Assembly: GCA_003167415.1 (NCBI GenBank)
Contig: PMTF01000008.1
Span: forward strand, 233-62,809
Direction: 5' to 3'
From: Acidimicrobiaceae bacterium
GTDB taxonomy: Bacteria; Actinomycetota; Acidimicrobiia; Acidimicrobiales; RAAP-2
DNA length: 62,577 nucleotides
The notes under the pieces were generated by a model, which saw only the letters and a list, made by a program, of their open reading frames with translations, made no database searches and was not told the origin of the DNA. A program made the position numbers and the translations under genes. Positions 7,193 to 16,037 of this stretch are shown here, one piece after another (position 1 is the first letter of the stretch; every line of letters begins with the position of its first letter).

Positions 7193-8716
7193 ATGTCTTT
7201 CGCCAACGTGAGTCCGTCTCGTGTCGACGTGAAGTCTTGGTTGGAGCGCCCGCTGCCCACAATTAGCAGCGTCACAGGCTGGGTTGTTGCAACCGTCGTC
7301 TTTCTCGGAGTGACCGCATGGATCGGTGGTCCGGTAGAAGGTGATGCCGCACTATCCGTCTTCTCCACGTGGGCCATCGCACACGGACATATTGCCTGTG
7401 CGTACTCATCGGTGGGCATGAATAGTCTGCCGACTTTGGTTCGTCCCGTTTCGTTCATCCCCCCTCTCTATCCTCTACTCTCGGCCGGAGTTCTCCTGGT
7501 TGTTCACAGCACGTATAACGTTCCGTTTCCGACCGCAGCGCAATTGGGGAATCACTGTATGACCTCCACCGCTGCGATGTACCATTGGGCGGGCCTTTCC
7601 CACGCAATCATTCCGACTATTCGCATCAGTTACTTGACGTGGTTCGCTTTGATGGGCGGAACGGTGGCGCTGTTGCGAGCGGCCGGTCGCGGCCGACAAC
7701 GATGGGAACTGGCAACGTTACTTTTCTTAGCGGTTGCCGCGCCCGTGTCCGAGAGTCTGACCGAGTACTTCCATCCGCAAGACATTCTCGCTTTGGGTCT
7801 CGCTCTAGGTTCACTCGCGTGTGCGCTGCGCGGACGATGGGCGTGGGCCGGAATCTTGATTGGTCTGGCGTTCACCTCCAACCAATTTGCGCTTTTATTT
7901 GCCGGACCAATGATTGTGCTCGCGCCAAGACAATGGAAGATCATGTTCGCGGCGACCGCCGCCGCTGTCGTGACTGTCATATCCGTACCTGTCATCATCC
8001 TCACCTCCGGTGACGCATTTAAGGCGACCGTACTGGGCTCGGGCTTCACACCGGCGAAAGGCGGGGGAACCGTTCTTTCGGAAACCGACCTGAGGGGCGC
8101 GGTCCTTTTCACCATTGCACGTGTGATTCCGATCGTGTTCGCAATGGCGCTTGCGTGGTGGGCGAAGCGGCGATTGGCGGACAAGGTGCTTCAACCAATT
8201 CCGGTTCTCTCAATCATCGCCACCGCGCTCGCGCTGCGACTCGTGTTTGAATTCAGCCTTTATGGTTATTTCTTCTTGGGCGTGACGACAATGCTCGTGC
8301 TCATGGATGTCATTGCGGGACGAGTCCGGGGCCACGAGCTCACTTGGCTCGCGCTCGTGACAGTGTTATTCGATCCGTTTCCGTGGGGATTCAACTCAAA
8401 CGGTCAGTCATGGGGACTGGCGGCACGTGAGTGGTTGCCAAACGTATTCTTGATCGCCGCCGCCGTGATCATCTTGGCGGATCTGGTGAGGCACCGTGTT
8501 CGTTGGTACGTCGTCGCGGCGGGGACCTTCGTCGGAGTGACCCTCGTGAAGTGGCCGTGGAATCACGAAGCGCTTCGTCAACATTTGCCGACGTGGATTA
8601 TGCAGTTGGTTCTTGTTCCCATTGCGCTCTGGCTGTCGACTGTTCCGTTGTTGGAAGTCATCCGCCAACATCGAGATTCGAACTCACTCCAAGAGGTTTC
8701 CAGCGCTGCACAGTAA
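7193..8716 (+). CDS. Multispanning membrane protein, GT-C-like, paralogue of 9120-10472
   Basis: A 507-residue protein with about ten or more hydrophobic helices. A first loop with EGDAALSVFSTWAIAHG, a short TEYFHPQDILALG motif in the middle and ALRLVFEFSLYGYFFLG near the C-terminal third are all shared with the leftward gene at 9120-10472, so the two are paralogues arranged tail to tail. The topology and acidic first-loop residue resemble polyprenyl-phosphate-sugar-dependent GT-C glycosyltransferases, but no named family was recognised. The start follows TAAGGA by 8 nt. Compared with its paralogue it has about 50 extra residues near the C-terminus. The neighbouring heptose and glycosyltransferase genes support a role in building a surface glycan. 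Confidence 0.7.
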   Translation: MSFANVSPSRVDVKSWLERPLPTISSVTGWVVATVVFLGVTAWIGGPVEGDAALSVFSTWAIAHGHIACAYSSVGMNSLPTLVRPVSFIPPLYPLLSAGVLLVVHSTYNVPFPTAAQLGNHCMTSTAAMYHWAGLSHAIIPTIRISYLTWFALMGGTVALLRAAGRGRQRWELATLLFLAVAAPVSESLTEYFHPQDILALGLALGSLACALRGRWAWAGILIGLAFTSNQFALLFAGPMIVLAPRQWKIMFAATAAAVVTVISVPVIILTSGDAFKATVLGSGFTPAKGGGTVLSETDLRGAVLFTIARVIPIVFAMALAWWAKRRLADKVLQPIPVLSIIATALALRLVFEFSLYGYFFLGVTTMLVLMDVIAGRVRGHELTWLALVTVLFDPFPWGFNSNGQSWGLAAREWLPNVFLIAAAVIILADLVRHRVRWYVVAAGTFVGVTLVKWPWNHEALRQHLPTWIMQLVLVPIALWLSTVPLLEVIRQHRDSNSLQEVSSAAQ

Positions 8717-8752
8717 CGCACGCGATGGATCCTGAATTTGGCGTCATGAACT

Positions 8753-9049
8753 TCACAGCTCTTCAAGAATCGCTCGAAGTTGACGACCCATCTCACGAGG
8801 ATTGCCAGATATATCACCGATGACATCGCCTTCGAGTTCGACGTCGTCTCCCGGGCGATACAGAGAGACTCGCATGCCACGACCCGCGCGCTCGGCGGTG
8901 ACGACCCAGGGCAGTCCGACGTCACCCGTGTCACGCGTTGCCATGATCTGACCAGTTCGTCCTTGACCGATGCTCCACTCCGGAGAACGCGCGGCGTCGA
9001 TTACCCGTTGGATTTCGCCCCCACTCGAGAATCCGGAGGATTTGGACAT
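8753..9049 (-). CDS. Hypothetical small protein at the end of the heptose operon
   Basis: A 98-residue soluble, acidic protein of no recognised family. It starts MSKSSGFSSGGEIQRVID and contains a beta-rich centre (GLPWVVTAERAGRGMRVSLY, then DDVELEGDVIG). The ATG is preceded by AAGGTGA at suitable spacing; a longer start 54 nt upstream is less likely. It lies 70 bp after the membrane-protein gene in the same direction, so it may be the last gene of the heptose operon. No signal peptide or membrane segment is seen. Confidence 0.6.
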   Translation of the reverse strand: MSKSSGFSSGGEIQRVIDAARSPEWSIGQGRTGQIMATRDTGDVGLPWVVTAERAGRGMRVSLYRPGDDVELEGDVIGDISGNPREMGRQLRAILEEL

Positions 9050-9119
9050 GAGAGTCACCTTAGGTTGTCGAAGTGACACGAACGTCGCCACTTGGCGCCA
9101 CACCGCTCGTAACCTCTGA

Positions 9120-10472
9120 TTACTTTAACGCAGGAACCCTTTCTACGTTCGTTGATGAAGTGGCGCCACGAATCGCGTCAAGTAGTGGAGACAGCGACAG
9201 CCACACGGCCGGAGTGACGAGGAGTAACTGCCAAATCCACATGGGAACGGAATAGGTCAGTCGGTCGTGTCCCCACGGGAGGGGACTAAAGACTAAGACG
9301 ATGAGTGCGAGCCATCCGATGAGTTCGAACCGAAAACTTCGGCGCAGGACGTCAAGGACGATCAGTGAGACGGCAACCGCCATGAAGTAGTAGCCGTAAA
9401 GTCCTTCCTCAAAGACGAGGCGCATTGACAATGACGTGGCGACGAGTGCTATCAAGGGCACCGGATTGAGAGCGGCGGGCCCGAGGCGCCGCAGCGTCCA
9501 GTACGCGAGGCACGCGGAGACCACGATAGGCATCAGTCGCCACACGTCGAGTGCCGCTGATCCCGTGAGGTGGAGTTCCCACGTGAGCGACTTGTACTGC
9601 GCCCCGGCGAGCCCTGATCCGACGAGCGCCACTCGAAGGGCCCGTCCAGACGTCACCAATGCGAGCGGGAGTACGATCATCGCCCACGTCACGACCGTGG
9701 CGGCCGCCATCTTGAGGCGACCAGCATTGGGGGCAAGTACGAGGAGTACAACGAGAATCAGAATCGCGAACTGCTGGGTGGTCAACGCCAGCGCCATCAA
9801 GATACCGGCTAGAACCCACCGGTCCCGCAATACCAACGCGACTCCACAGAGACTCAGTCCCATCGCGAGAAGGTCCTGAGGGTGGAAAAGGTATTGGAGG
9901 CACATGAAGACTGGAGGAGTGCACGCAATGAATATGAGCGTGAGTGGTTCCCATCCAGTCTTGCCACGTCGACAGGCGCGAAGCACCGCGACGACACCGA
10001 CCATTAGTACCAACCAACCGAGATAGCCGAATCGAAGTGTTGGCGTCAACGCACTCGTGTGCGAGGACCAATGTCGAATGGGACCAAGCCACGTGAGACA
10101 TCTCGAGCCGAGTACAGACTGTGTTGGGAACATGACGCCGTGACCGACGCCAAAGAGTACCGAAAGTCCTCCCGCGATGAGTGTGTACAGCGGCGCGGTG
10201 AGCGGAATCTCGACCGAACTACCCGGTGGATAGGCGCATGCGAAATTACCGTGGGCGATGAACCACGACGAATAGGTGGACAAGAGTGCGTCCAATTGCG
10301 TGAGTCCGCCCAAGAGGGTGGTGAACCCGACGAAGATCGCGAGAGCGATCAGCCAGCCGAGCGCGCACGACCAGGCGCTAAGCGGTCGATCCAACCACGG
10401 CAGCTTTGATTCGTCAACAGTGGTGGTACTTGGAGACGTTCTGCCTCGCGCGAACTGGTGAATTCGAGTCAT
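9120..10472 (-). CDS. Multispanning membrane protein, GT-C-like, coupled to GDP-heptose genes
   Basis: A 450-residue membrane protein with about ten helices, paralogous to the protein at 7193-8716. Shared landmarks are QLDALLSTYSSWFIAHG in the first loop, LFHPQDLLAMGL, and LRLVFE..LYGYYF. Its ATG overlaps the stop of the HddC-like gene by 4 nt (ATGA), so it is translationally coupled to nucleotide-heptose synthesis. The likely role is a membrane glycosyltransferase of GT-C topology, or a polymerase, acting on the sugar this operon makes; this is inferred from context and topology only. Confidence 0.72.
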   Translation of the reverse strand: MTRIHQFARGRTSPSTTTVDESKLPWLDRPLSAWSCALGWLIALAIFVGFTTLLGGLTQLDALLSTYSSWFIAHGNFACAYPPGSSVEIPLTAPLYTLIAGGLSVLFGVGHGVMFPTQSVLGSRCLTWLGPIRHWSSHTSALTPTLRFGYLGWLVLMVGVVAVLRACRRGKTGWEPLTLIFIACTPPVFMCLQYLFHPQDLLAMGLSLCGVALVLRDRWVLAGILMALALTTQQFAILILVVLLVLAPNAGRLKMAAATVVTWAMIVLPLALVTSGRALRVALVGSGLAGAQYKSLTWELHLTGSAALDVWRLMPIVVSACLAYWTLRRLGPAALNPVPLIALVATSLSMRLVFEEGLYGYYFMAVAVSLIVLDVLRRSFRFELIGWLALIVLVFSPLPWGHDRLTYSVPMWIWQLLLVTPAVWLSLSPLLDAIRGATSSTNVERVPALK

Positions 10473-11206
10473 TGAGCGTGGTCTCGCTTCGTTGCGAGAT
10501 ACTCTTCCAGCGCGACGAGCCCTGGAGGAGAACCTATTTCGAAGAATCGTCGAGAGGCTTCGAATCCGGCCAACCGTCCGCTCGAACTCAACCGGCCAAG
10601 CACGTTTGCTAGATCGGCGACCTCGCCGGTGGGAACGAACTCGTCGATGACGGCACTGTCAATGATGAGGAAGCCGTAGTCAACGTAAACCATGTCAGTT
10701 GGCGGAGCAGCAAGGAGTTTCTCGTACCTCGTCACGATGCGCCCGTCGAAGACCGCGTTGCTCTCCTCCCACCGGCGCTCGTTTCGATACACCGTCATGA
10801 GGGCGGGCAAACCTGACCTTTGGTACGTCGACGAAACGTCCGCAACCGACACGTCCAGCAGCGAATCGCCGTAGAGCACGTAGAACGGAGTCGCGATTCC
10901 TAATTCATCGACCGCCAATCGCAAGGCACCGGCCGTACCCTTCAACGCATCGCCCTCGTCAACGTAGGTCGCGTGAATGCCGAATGACACTCCGGTTCCG
11001 ACGTGGCGACGGATGTCGCCGCCAAGGTGCCCGATGCAGAAAATGACGTCACGGACACCTTGCGCGACGAGCCACTCGAGTTGCCACTCGATGAAGGGCC
11101 GATCCAGGACCGGAATCATGGACTTTGGAACATTTGGAACCGATGACCGCATTCGGGTTCCCAGTCCGCCGGCGAGGACGACCAATGGATAGTCAGTCCC
11201 GAACAA
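10469..11206 (-). CDS. hddC: Sugar-1-phosphate nucleotidyltransferase (HddC-like)
   Basis: A 245-residue nucleotidyltransferase with the pyrophosphorylase signature LAGGLGTRM followed by a lysine (PKSMIPVLDRPF), a YGDSLLD metal-binding motif and the C-terminal FFEIGSPPGL segment. By family and context it should activate D-glycero-alpha-D-manno-heptose 1-phosphate with GTP to GDP-heptose. The kinase, phosphatase and isomerase of that route are the preceding genes. The start is taken as TTG 11206, which overlaps the kinase gene by 14 nt and follows AAGGA; any longer start would run deep into the kinase gene. A general NDP-hexose pyrophosphorylase cannot be excluded from sequence alone. Confidence 0.82.
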   Translation of the reverse strand: MFGTDYPLVVLAGGLGTRMRSSVPNVPKSMIPVLDRPFIEWQLEWLVAQGVRDVIFCIGHLGGDIRRHVGTGVSFGIHATYVDEGDALKGTAGALRLAVDELGIATPFYVLYGDSLLDVSVADVSSTYQRSGLPALMTVYRNERRWEESNAVFDGRIVTRYEKLLAAPPTDMVYVDYGFLIIDSAVIDEFVPTGEVADLANVLGRLSSSGRLAGFEASRRFFEIGSPPGLVALEEYLATKRDHAQ

Positions 11207-12173
11207 GAACCGTCGATCCTTCGAAGTCAAAACCGAAGGGGACCTCCGGTAGTCCTTCAATTGCCATCGCCGCTCGCAATTCGGCGTGTCGTCGCGTGTA
11301 GAAGAGGAGGAAGCCGCCCGCCCCGGCACCAACGAGTTTGCCGCCGATCGCCCCGTGAGTAAGCGCGAGGTCGTAATAGCGGTCGATGAGCGGATTCGTC
11401 ATCGACGTGGAACGCTCTTTCTTGTGCATCCAGTGGCGATTCATAATCTCACCGAAACCATCGACGTCGCCGGTCTCAAGGGCGACCTTGACTTCATTGC
11501 CGAGCTCCTTCATGGTGTGGAGGTTTTCGATCATCGACGGGTCGTTGCCCTCGGACTTTGATTTCTGTTCGCCAAGGATCAGGTCGGCATCTCTTGAATA
11601 ACCAGTGAAGAACATAACCAGGTTCGACTCCAAGAGCGTGAGCGTTTCACTGGACATGCGAAGGGGGTTGACCCTGACGAAGCCGTCGGGTCGGAATTCC
11701 ATCACCGCAACGCCTCCGTAGGCGGCGATGAACTGATCCTGTTTGCCGACGGGCCGCCCGAGGCTGCCGATCTCGATATCACACGCCTCGAGCGCGAGGC
11801 TGTGCGCCGTCGCGAAGTCTCGACGAAGTGCTGAGAGTGCACGCAACAGACCCACGGTGAAGGATCCCGACGTTCCGAGACCCGTACCCGAGGGGATGTC
11901 GGCCACACTCACCACTTCAATCCCAGGTGCGAGGTAGTACCGCTGAAGTGCTTCGCGAATGATGGGGTGTTCGATGTCACTGATCGCTTTTGCCCGTTCC
12001 AGGTGAGAGTACTTGAGCAGATAGTCGTCACCAAATGATTTATTGATGGATACGAACATGTAGCGATCGATCGCCGCTGAGATCACCATCCCACCAAAAC
12101 GATCCGAGTACGAGGGTAGGTCGGTGCCTCCTCCGCCCAAGGAGATGCGAAACGGTGTACGAGTGATGATCAC
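11193..12173 (-). CDS. hddA: GHMP-family sugar kinase (HddA-like heptose 7-phosphate kinase)
   Basis: A 326-residue GHMP kinase. The N-terminal TRTPFRISLGGGGTDLP motif is typical of the heptose/fucose kinase branch, followed by the ATP loop PSGTGLGTSGS (about 95-105) and the C-terminal GKLVGAGAGGF motif. In the HddA route this enzyme phosphorylates D-glycero-D-manno-heptose 7-phosphate at C1. It lies between the transaldolase and the guanylyltransferase in one operon and overlaps the latter. The ATG start agrees with the family's usual N-terminus. Confidence 0.85.
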   Translation of the reverse strand: MIITRTPFRISLGGGGTDLPSYSDRFGGMVISAAIDRYMFVSINKSFGDDYLLKYSHLERAKAISDIEHPIIREALQRYYLAPGIEVVSVADIPSGTGLGTSGSFTVGLLRALSALRRDFATAHSLALEACDIEIGSLGRPVGKQDQFIAAYGGVAVMEFRPDGFVRVNPLRMSSETLTLLESNLVMFFTGYSRDADLILGEQKSKSEGNDPSMIENLHTMKELGNEVKVALETGDVDGFGEIMNRHWMHKKERSTSMTNPLIDRYYDLALTHGAIGGKLVGAGAGGFLLFYTRRHAELRAAMAIEGLPEVPFGFDFEGSTVLVRD

Positions 12174-12192
12174 GGCGTCGCACGCTTCGTCA

Positions 12193-12906
12193 TTAGAGCG
12201 TCAGTCCCGAGCGAACAGCGTCGTTGTAGAACATCCTCACCGTATCGAGCGAAACCGTCTCGAGGTCACGGTCGAGACTTGACAGTTTCGCCAGCAGGTC
12301 GTTCGTCACGGTAATGATGTGACAACCTACGAACGTAGCCTGCACGATGTTCAAGATCTCTCGAGGACTGGCCCAGAGCAACTCGGCGAGTGGATAGGGC
12401 GCCAGGAGCTTCAGGGATTGGTCCATGACGGGAATCGGATCGATGCCCGTATCGGCGATTCGGCCAGCGAACACGGAGACAATCATGGGAACTTCCGGAT
12501 TGAGAACGTCTGTAATTGATTGAACTTGACCAATGGTCGTGAGGGCGGTCACGTTGAGTCGAAGCCCGTCCGCCGCGAGTTCCTTTATCAGTGGAGCGCA
12601 ACTGTTTCCGTGAGTGTTCGTGATCGGAATCTTGACCAAGACGTTGTCGCCCCACGATGCCAGTCGGCGGGCCTGGCGTGACATCTCAGCGAAGTCGTCC
12701 GCAATCACTTCAAAGGACACGGGCAGCGTCGTGACCTGTTCAAGGACCTCTCGGGCGAACGCCTCGTAGTCGACCACCCCGGAGCGAAACATGAGGGTCG
12801 GATTGGTCGTAAAACCCTTGATTAAGGGGTTCTGAGCCACTTCCAGAATCTCAGCGACGTTCGCTCCGTCCGCAAAGATCTTGATCTTGACGTTCGCAAC
12901 TGTCAC
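12193..12906 (-). CDS. Transaldolase (TalC / fructose-6-phosphate aldolase-like)
   Basis: A 237-residue short-type transaldolase: FADGANVAEI, the TTNPTLM motif, NVLVKIPIT with the Schiff-base lysine, and ASPREILNIVQA. Such enzymes transfer dihydroxyacetone units between sugar phosphates or act as fructose-6-phosphate aldolases. Inside a heptose operon the natural reading is supply of sedoheptulose 7-phosphate, the first heptose precursor. GTG 12906 is preferred over the TTG one codon earlier. The gene follows the phosphatase after about 9 nt. Confidence 0.85.
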   Translation of the reverse strand: MTVANVKIKIFADGANVAEILEVAQNPLIKGFTTNPTLMFRSGVVDYEAFAREVLEQVTTLPVSFEVIADDFAEMSRQARRLASWGDNVLVKIPITNTHGNSCAPLIKELAADGLRLNVTALTTIGQVQSITDVLNPEVPMIVSVFAGRIADTGIDPIPVMDQSLKLLAPYPLAELLWASPREILNIVQATFVGCHIITVTNDLLAKLSSLDRDLETVSLDTVRMFYNDAVRSGLTL

Positions 12907-12915
12907 CAACGAATC

Positions 12916-13482
12916 TTAGGCTCCAGGTGTTCTCCGAACGTGGCTCTGCGATTGACAGATCATGGCGGCGGCCTCGCGCAGATTCCGGGCCCGTAGGTCC
13001 GGCGAGTCGGGCATTGGCGATTCCCAGCCTGGCCCCACGAGAATCGTCGTGCACCCGGCGAGGCGCCCCGCGGTGACGTCGCGCCACCGATCGCCCACCA
13101 TGAAACTACGGGAGGGATCAATGCCGCGGCGACGGATCGCGTCGGTAAGCATCCCCGGCTGGGGCTTGCGGCATCGGCACGCGTCGACGTCGTCGTGGAA
13201 GCACGTGACAATGTCGTCGATCGCGACTTCGGACCGAAGTTTCTCGTGCATCGCCTTTATGACGGCAACCGTCTGTCGCCCGCGCGCGACGTCGGGTTGA
13301 TTCGTCACGACAATCAAGACGAATCCGGCAGCTCGCAACCGATCCACGGCGTCAACGACGCCATCGATCAGGCGAAACTCATTGATGGTGCGAGGCGGCA
13401 CCGGGACGCCATCGACATGAATGGATTCGTTAAGGACACCGTCACGGTCGAGGAACACCGCCCGTCGTAGGACAGTATCCAT
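12916..13482 (-). CDS. gmhB: HAD phosphatase, D,D-heptose 1,7-bisphosphate phosphatase (GmhB-like)
   Basis: A 188-residue HAD hydrolase of the histidinol-phosphatase/GmhB type. The catalytic motif is FLDRDGVLN, motif II is VVTNQ, the Cys/His zinc loop is CFHDDVDACRCRKP, and the motif IV region is FMVGDRWRDV. GmhB removes the C7 phosphate from heptose 1,7-bisphosphate before nucleotide activation. The ATG directly abuts the TAA of the upstream epimerase gene. The zinc loop separates it from generic HAD phosphatases. The last ~20 residues are unremarkable. Confidence 0.87.
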   Translation of the reverse strand: MDTVLRRAVFLDRDGVLNESIHVDGVPVPPRTINEFRLIDGVVDAVDRLRAAGFVLIVVTNQPDVARGRQTVAVIKAMHEKLRSEVAIDDIVTCFHDDVDACRCRKPQPGMLTDAIRRRGIDPSRSFMVGDRWRDVTAGRLAGCTTILVGPGWESPMPDSPDLRARNLREAAAMICQSQSHVRRTPGA

Positions 13483-14484
13483 TTACCCGATCTTCCCAGA
13501 CCGGAAGTCCTGAAGTAGCGATTCGAGTGAGAGTCGAAGCGCCTCTCGAGTGTTGAGCGAGTTGTTCCAGCCGAGCGTGCGAATTCGATCGGTGTTCAAT
13601 CGAACGATTGGTACGTCCCCTTTCCATCCTCGCTTGCCACCAGCGAAATGTGTCGAGGTACTGAGCGTGTCACCGACGACCGTCTTGATCGCCAGGTCAG
13701 CGATTTCCCTGACCGTGATGTAGTCCGTCGTTGCGACGTTGAAGGTTGAGAACGGATCCACCGGAGCGCGCGCCGCTGTCAGGACAGCCGCAATCACGTC
13801 ATTCACGTGGATGTAGGACTTCGATTGGTGGCCATCGCCAAGAACGTTCAAACGTGAGGGATCCGCGAGTAGTTGGCGAACAAAGTCGTACCCGACACCG
13901 TGCGTCTGGCGGGGCCCGACGACATTGGCGAATCGAAACGAGCGTCCGCGCATTCCGAACATGTAACAGTACGACGCGATGAGGGCTTCGCCGGCCAATT
14001 TGCTCGCCCCGTACGTCGACTCGGGTACCAGCGGACCGTAGTCTTCCGTACCCTCTCGTTCACCGAGATCGCCGTACACGCCACTACCCGAAGCGTAGAG
14101 CACCAAATCGCACGATGAACGTCGCATGGCCTCCACGACATTCTGCGTGAGCAGTGTCCCTTGGTCAAAGTCAATGAGGGGGTTGCTCACCGCCGCGGCG
14201 ATATCCGGATTGGAGGCTAGATGGATGATCGTGTCGAACCCGACGAGCGCCGTTGTGAGCGCTTCCAGATCGCGAACGTCGTCCGGCACCACGTCGAATC
14301 GGTCATCGTTGACGTGGCGCTCGAGGTGCCACCGACGACCTGACGAGAAATTGTCGTACACCCTGACTCGTTCAATGTCGTCCATGCCGAGAAGGGTGTC
14401 TACGAAATGTGCGCCAATGAATCCGGCGCCACCCACGACGACGACCCGATGCATTGAGTGGCGGGACGATCCAATGTCAGACAT
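13483..14484 (-). CDS. NAD-dependent epimerase/dehydratase (SDR)
   Basis: A 333-residue extended short-chain dehydrogenase. The Rossmann motif is VVVGGAGFIGAHFVD, the catalytic dyad region YGASKLAGE is preceded by a Ser (ASGSGVYGD), and there is a C-terminal substrate domain (SKSYIHVNDV). It resembles UDP-glucose 4-epimerase and heptose epimerase relatives. In this operon it may act on a nucleotide-activated heptose or another sugar; the exact substrate cannot be read. ATG 14484 overlaps the isomerase stop by 8 nt; a GTG one codon earlier is also possible. Confidence 0.8.
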   Translation of the reverse strand: MSDIGSSRHSMHRVVVVGGAGFIGAHFVDTLLGMDDIERVRVYDNFSSGRRWHLERHVNDDRFDVVPDDVRDLEALTTALVGFDTIIHLASNPDIAAAVSNPLIDFDQGTLLTQNVVEAMRRSSCDLVLYASGSGVYGDLGEREGTEDYGPLVPESTYGASKLAGEALIASYCYMFGMRGRSFRFANVVGPRQTHGVGYDFVRQLLADPSRLNVLGDGHQSKSYIHVNDVIAAVLTAARAPVDPFSTFNVATTDYITVREIADLAIKTVVGDTLSTSTHFAGGKRGWKGDVPIVRLNTDRIRTLGWNNSLNTREALRLSLESLLQDFRSGKIG

Positions 14485-15154
14485 CACTTATTGACTCCCA
14501 TTTGGCCGTAGCACGAGACAACGACGGGTGCGAGACAAGGAGGTGCCAAATCACCGCGCAGAGGCCCTCGGTGTGCGGCGTCACGTGTTCGTCGAATAGG
14601 GCAGGGATGATGATGCATTCGTCGGCGTGGCGTTTGGTGTAACCCCCATCGCGTCCGATGATGCCGAAGATTGACGCTTTGGACGTCACGGCGAGATCGA
14701 CGGCCCGAACGAGGTTGACGGAAACGTTGCGCTCAACGCTCCCACCCCCCACCGAGAGCACCAGAATCGCGTCGCGTTCGCTGAGTCGCGATCCGCGCAA
14801 CCAACCTTCGAAGGTCGAGTCCCAACCGTCATCGTTGGCGCGCGCCGTCAGTTCTGAGACATTGTCCGTTGGCGCGTAGGCCTCGAACCCGCATAGTTTT
14901 CGAAAGTCATTGACTGCGTGCGAGGCATGGCCGGCCGATCCCCCCACGCCGAGAATGAACAGTCGGCCACCTCGATCTCGAACCGAAGAGAGACCACTCG
15001 CGGTCCTCTCGATCGATTCCGTATCGATTGCATCAATGATCTTCGCGGATTCGCTCAGAAACGTCCTGGAGAAGGTCTCAGTCAACGGCACCCCTTCGAT
15101 TGGGCTCGAGCACATTGAGAGTATTGGGTCCTCACGGTCGCTGACTTTCAACAC
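14477..15154 (-). CDS. gmhA: SIS-domain sugar isomerase (GmhA-like)
   Basis: A 225-residue SIS-domain protein with the phosphosugar loop LFILGVGGSAGHASHAVNDF, a second loop with LSVGGGS, and a C-terminal helix carrying the HVTPHTEGL segment. GmhA-type enzymes convert sedoheptulose 7-phosphate to D-glycero-D-manno-heptose 7-phosphate, the committed step of heptose synthesis. It appears to be the first gene of the leftward operon that also holds the phosphatase, transaldolase, kinase and guanylyltransferase. The GTG start has a weak ribosome-binding site; an internal ATG is an alternative. Confidence 0.8.
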   Translation of the reverse strand: MLKVSDREDPILSMCSSPIEGVPLTETFSRTFLSESAKIIDAIDTESIERTASGLSSVRDRGGRLFILGVGGSAGHASHAVNDFRKLCGFEAYAPTDNVSELTARANDDGWDSTFEGWLRGSRLSERDAILVLSVGGGSVERNVSVNLVRAVDLAVTSKASIFGIIGRDGGYTKRHADECIIIPALFDEHVTPHTEGLCAVIWHLLVSHPSLSRATAKWESISDV

Positions 15155-15314
15155 GGCTCGATATTCTCAGTTTTAAGTCTCGCATTCCACCTGCAGACTA
15201 CGTCCGTGGACGAAGATAAAGGGACGATTGCAACGTTGAATTGAACAGGGGATCGGTGCCGGGAGTGGATTGTTCGCGATTGCTTACGAGCCGACGAGAT
15301 AATCGGGCGGGCGA

Positions 15315-16037
15315 TTGACCGCCGAACTATCGATTGTGATCCCCTCATTTAACGAGGCGGCCCACATCTCCAAGGTCATCGATGATTGGTCGGGCGTGTG
15401 TGGCCGGCTGGCCATCGATTACCAAATCGTCATTTATGATGCGCAATCCACTGATGGCACTCTCGCGATCATTGAGGAGAAGATGGCTCACGACCAACTC
15501 CGTCGGCTCGATCTTCGTATCCGCCCAGGTCTGGCCCACGGACCATCGATCCTCATGGGTTATCGCGACTCCACTGCGCAATGGGTCTTTCAAATGGACA
15601 GTGATGACGCTTTCGGGACGAAGGAGTTCGAGTTGTTGTGGGCAAATCGAGAGGACTTCGACGTACTGCTCGGATATCGCGTCGGCCGTCAATCGAATTG
15701 GTCCCGGCGACTCGTGACGGCGACCAGTCGGTCGGTCGTACGGGGAATGTTCCATTCGCCGGTCACTGACGCGAACACCCCCTACCGACTCATGCGCGCG
15801 AGTGCACTCGGACCGTTGCTCGCTTTGTTACCGGACGACGCGGTTGCTCCCAACGTAATCATCTCCGGCTTGGCCGGTTACTCGCGGTTGAAGATCTTCC
15901 AAACGGAGGTACGTGACGTTGGCGCACCGGTTGGTACTGCCGGTCTGGCCAAACTCAAACTGTGGCGCGTGGCAGCTCAATCCTTCGTACAGGTGGTTCG
16001 TGTGCGAGTAAATGCGAGGCGCCTCCGTGAAAAGTGA
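15315..16037 (+). CDS. GT2 glycosyltransferase, polyprenyl-phosphate sugar synthase type
   Basis: A 240-residue family 2 glycosyltransferase: LSIVIPSFNEAAHI at the N-terminus, nucleotide-binding YDAQSTDGT, and the metal-binding QMDSDDAFG. There are no membrane helices. This resembles DPM1-like enzymes, which load a sugar from a nucleotide donor onto polyprenyl phosphate at the inner face. It is divergent from the GDP-heptose operon across only 160 bp and overlaps the following membrane protein, fitting a donor-lipid/transferase pair. The TTG start is uncertain. Confidence 0.8.
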   Translation: MTAELSIVIPSFNEAAHISKVIDDWSGVCGRLAIDYQIVIYDAQSTDGTLAIIEEKMAHDQLRRLDLRIRPGLAHGPSILMGYRDSTAQWVFQMDSDDAFGTKEFELLWANREDFDVLLGYRVGRQSNWSRRLVTATSRSVVRGMFHSPVTDANTPYRLMRASALGPLLALLPDDAVAPNVIISGLAGYSRLKIFQTEVRDVGAPVGTAGLAKLKLWRVAAQSFVQVVRVRVNARRLREK

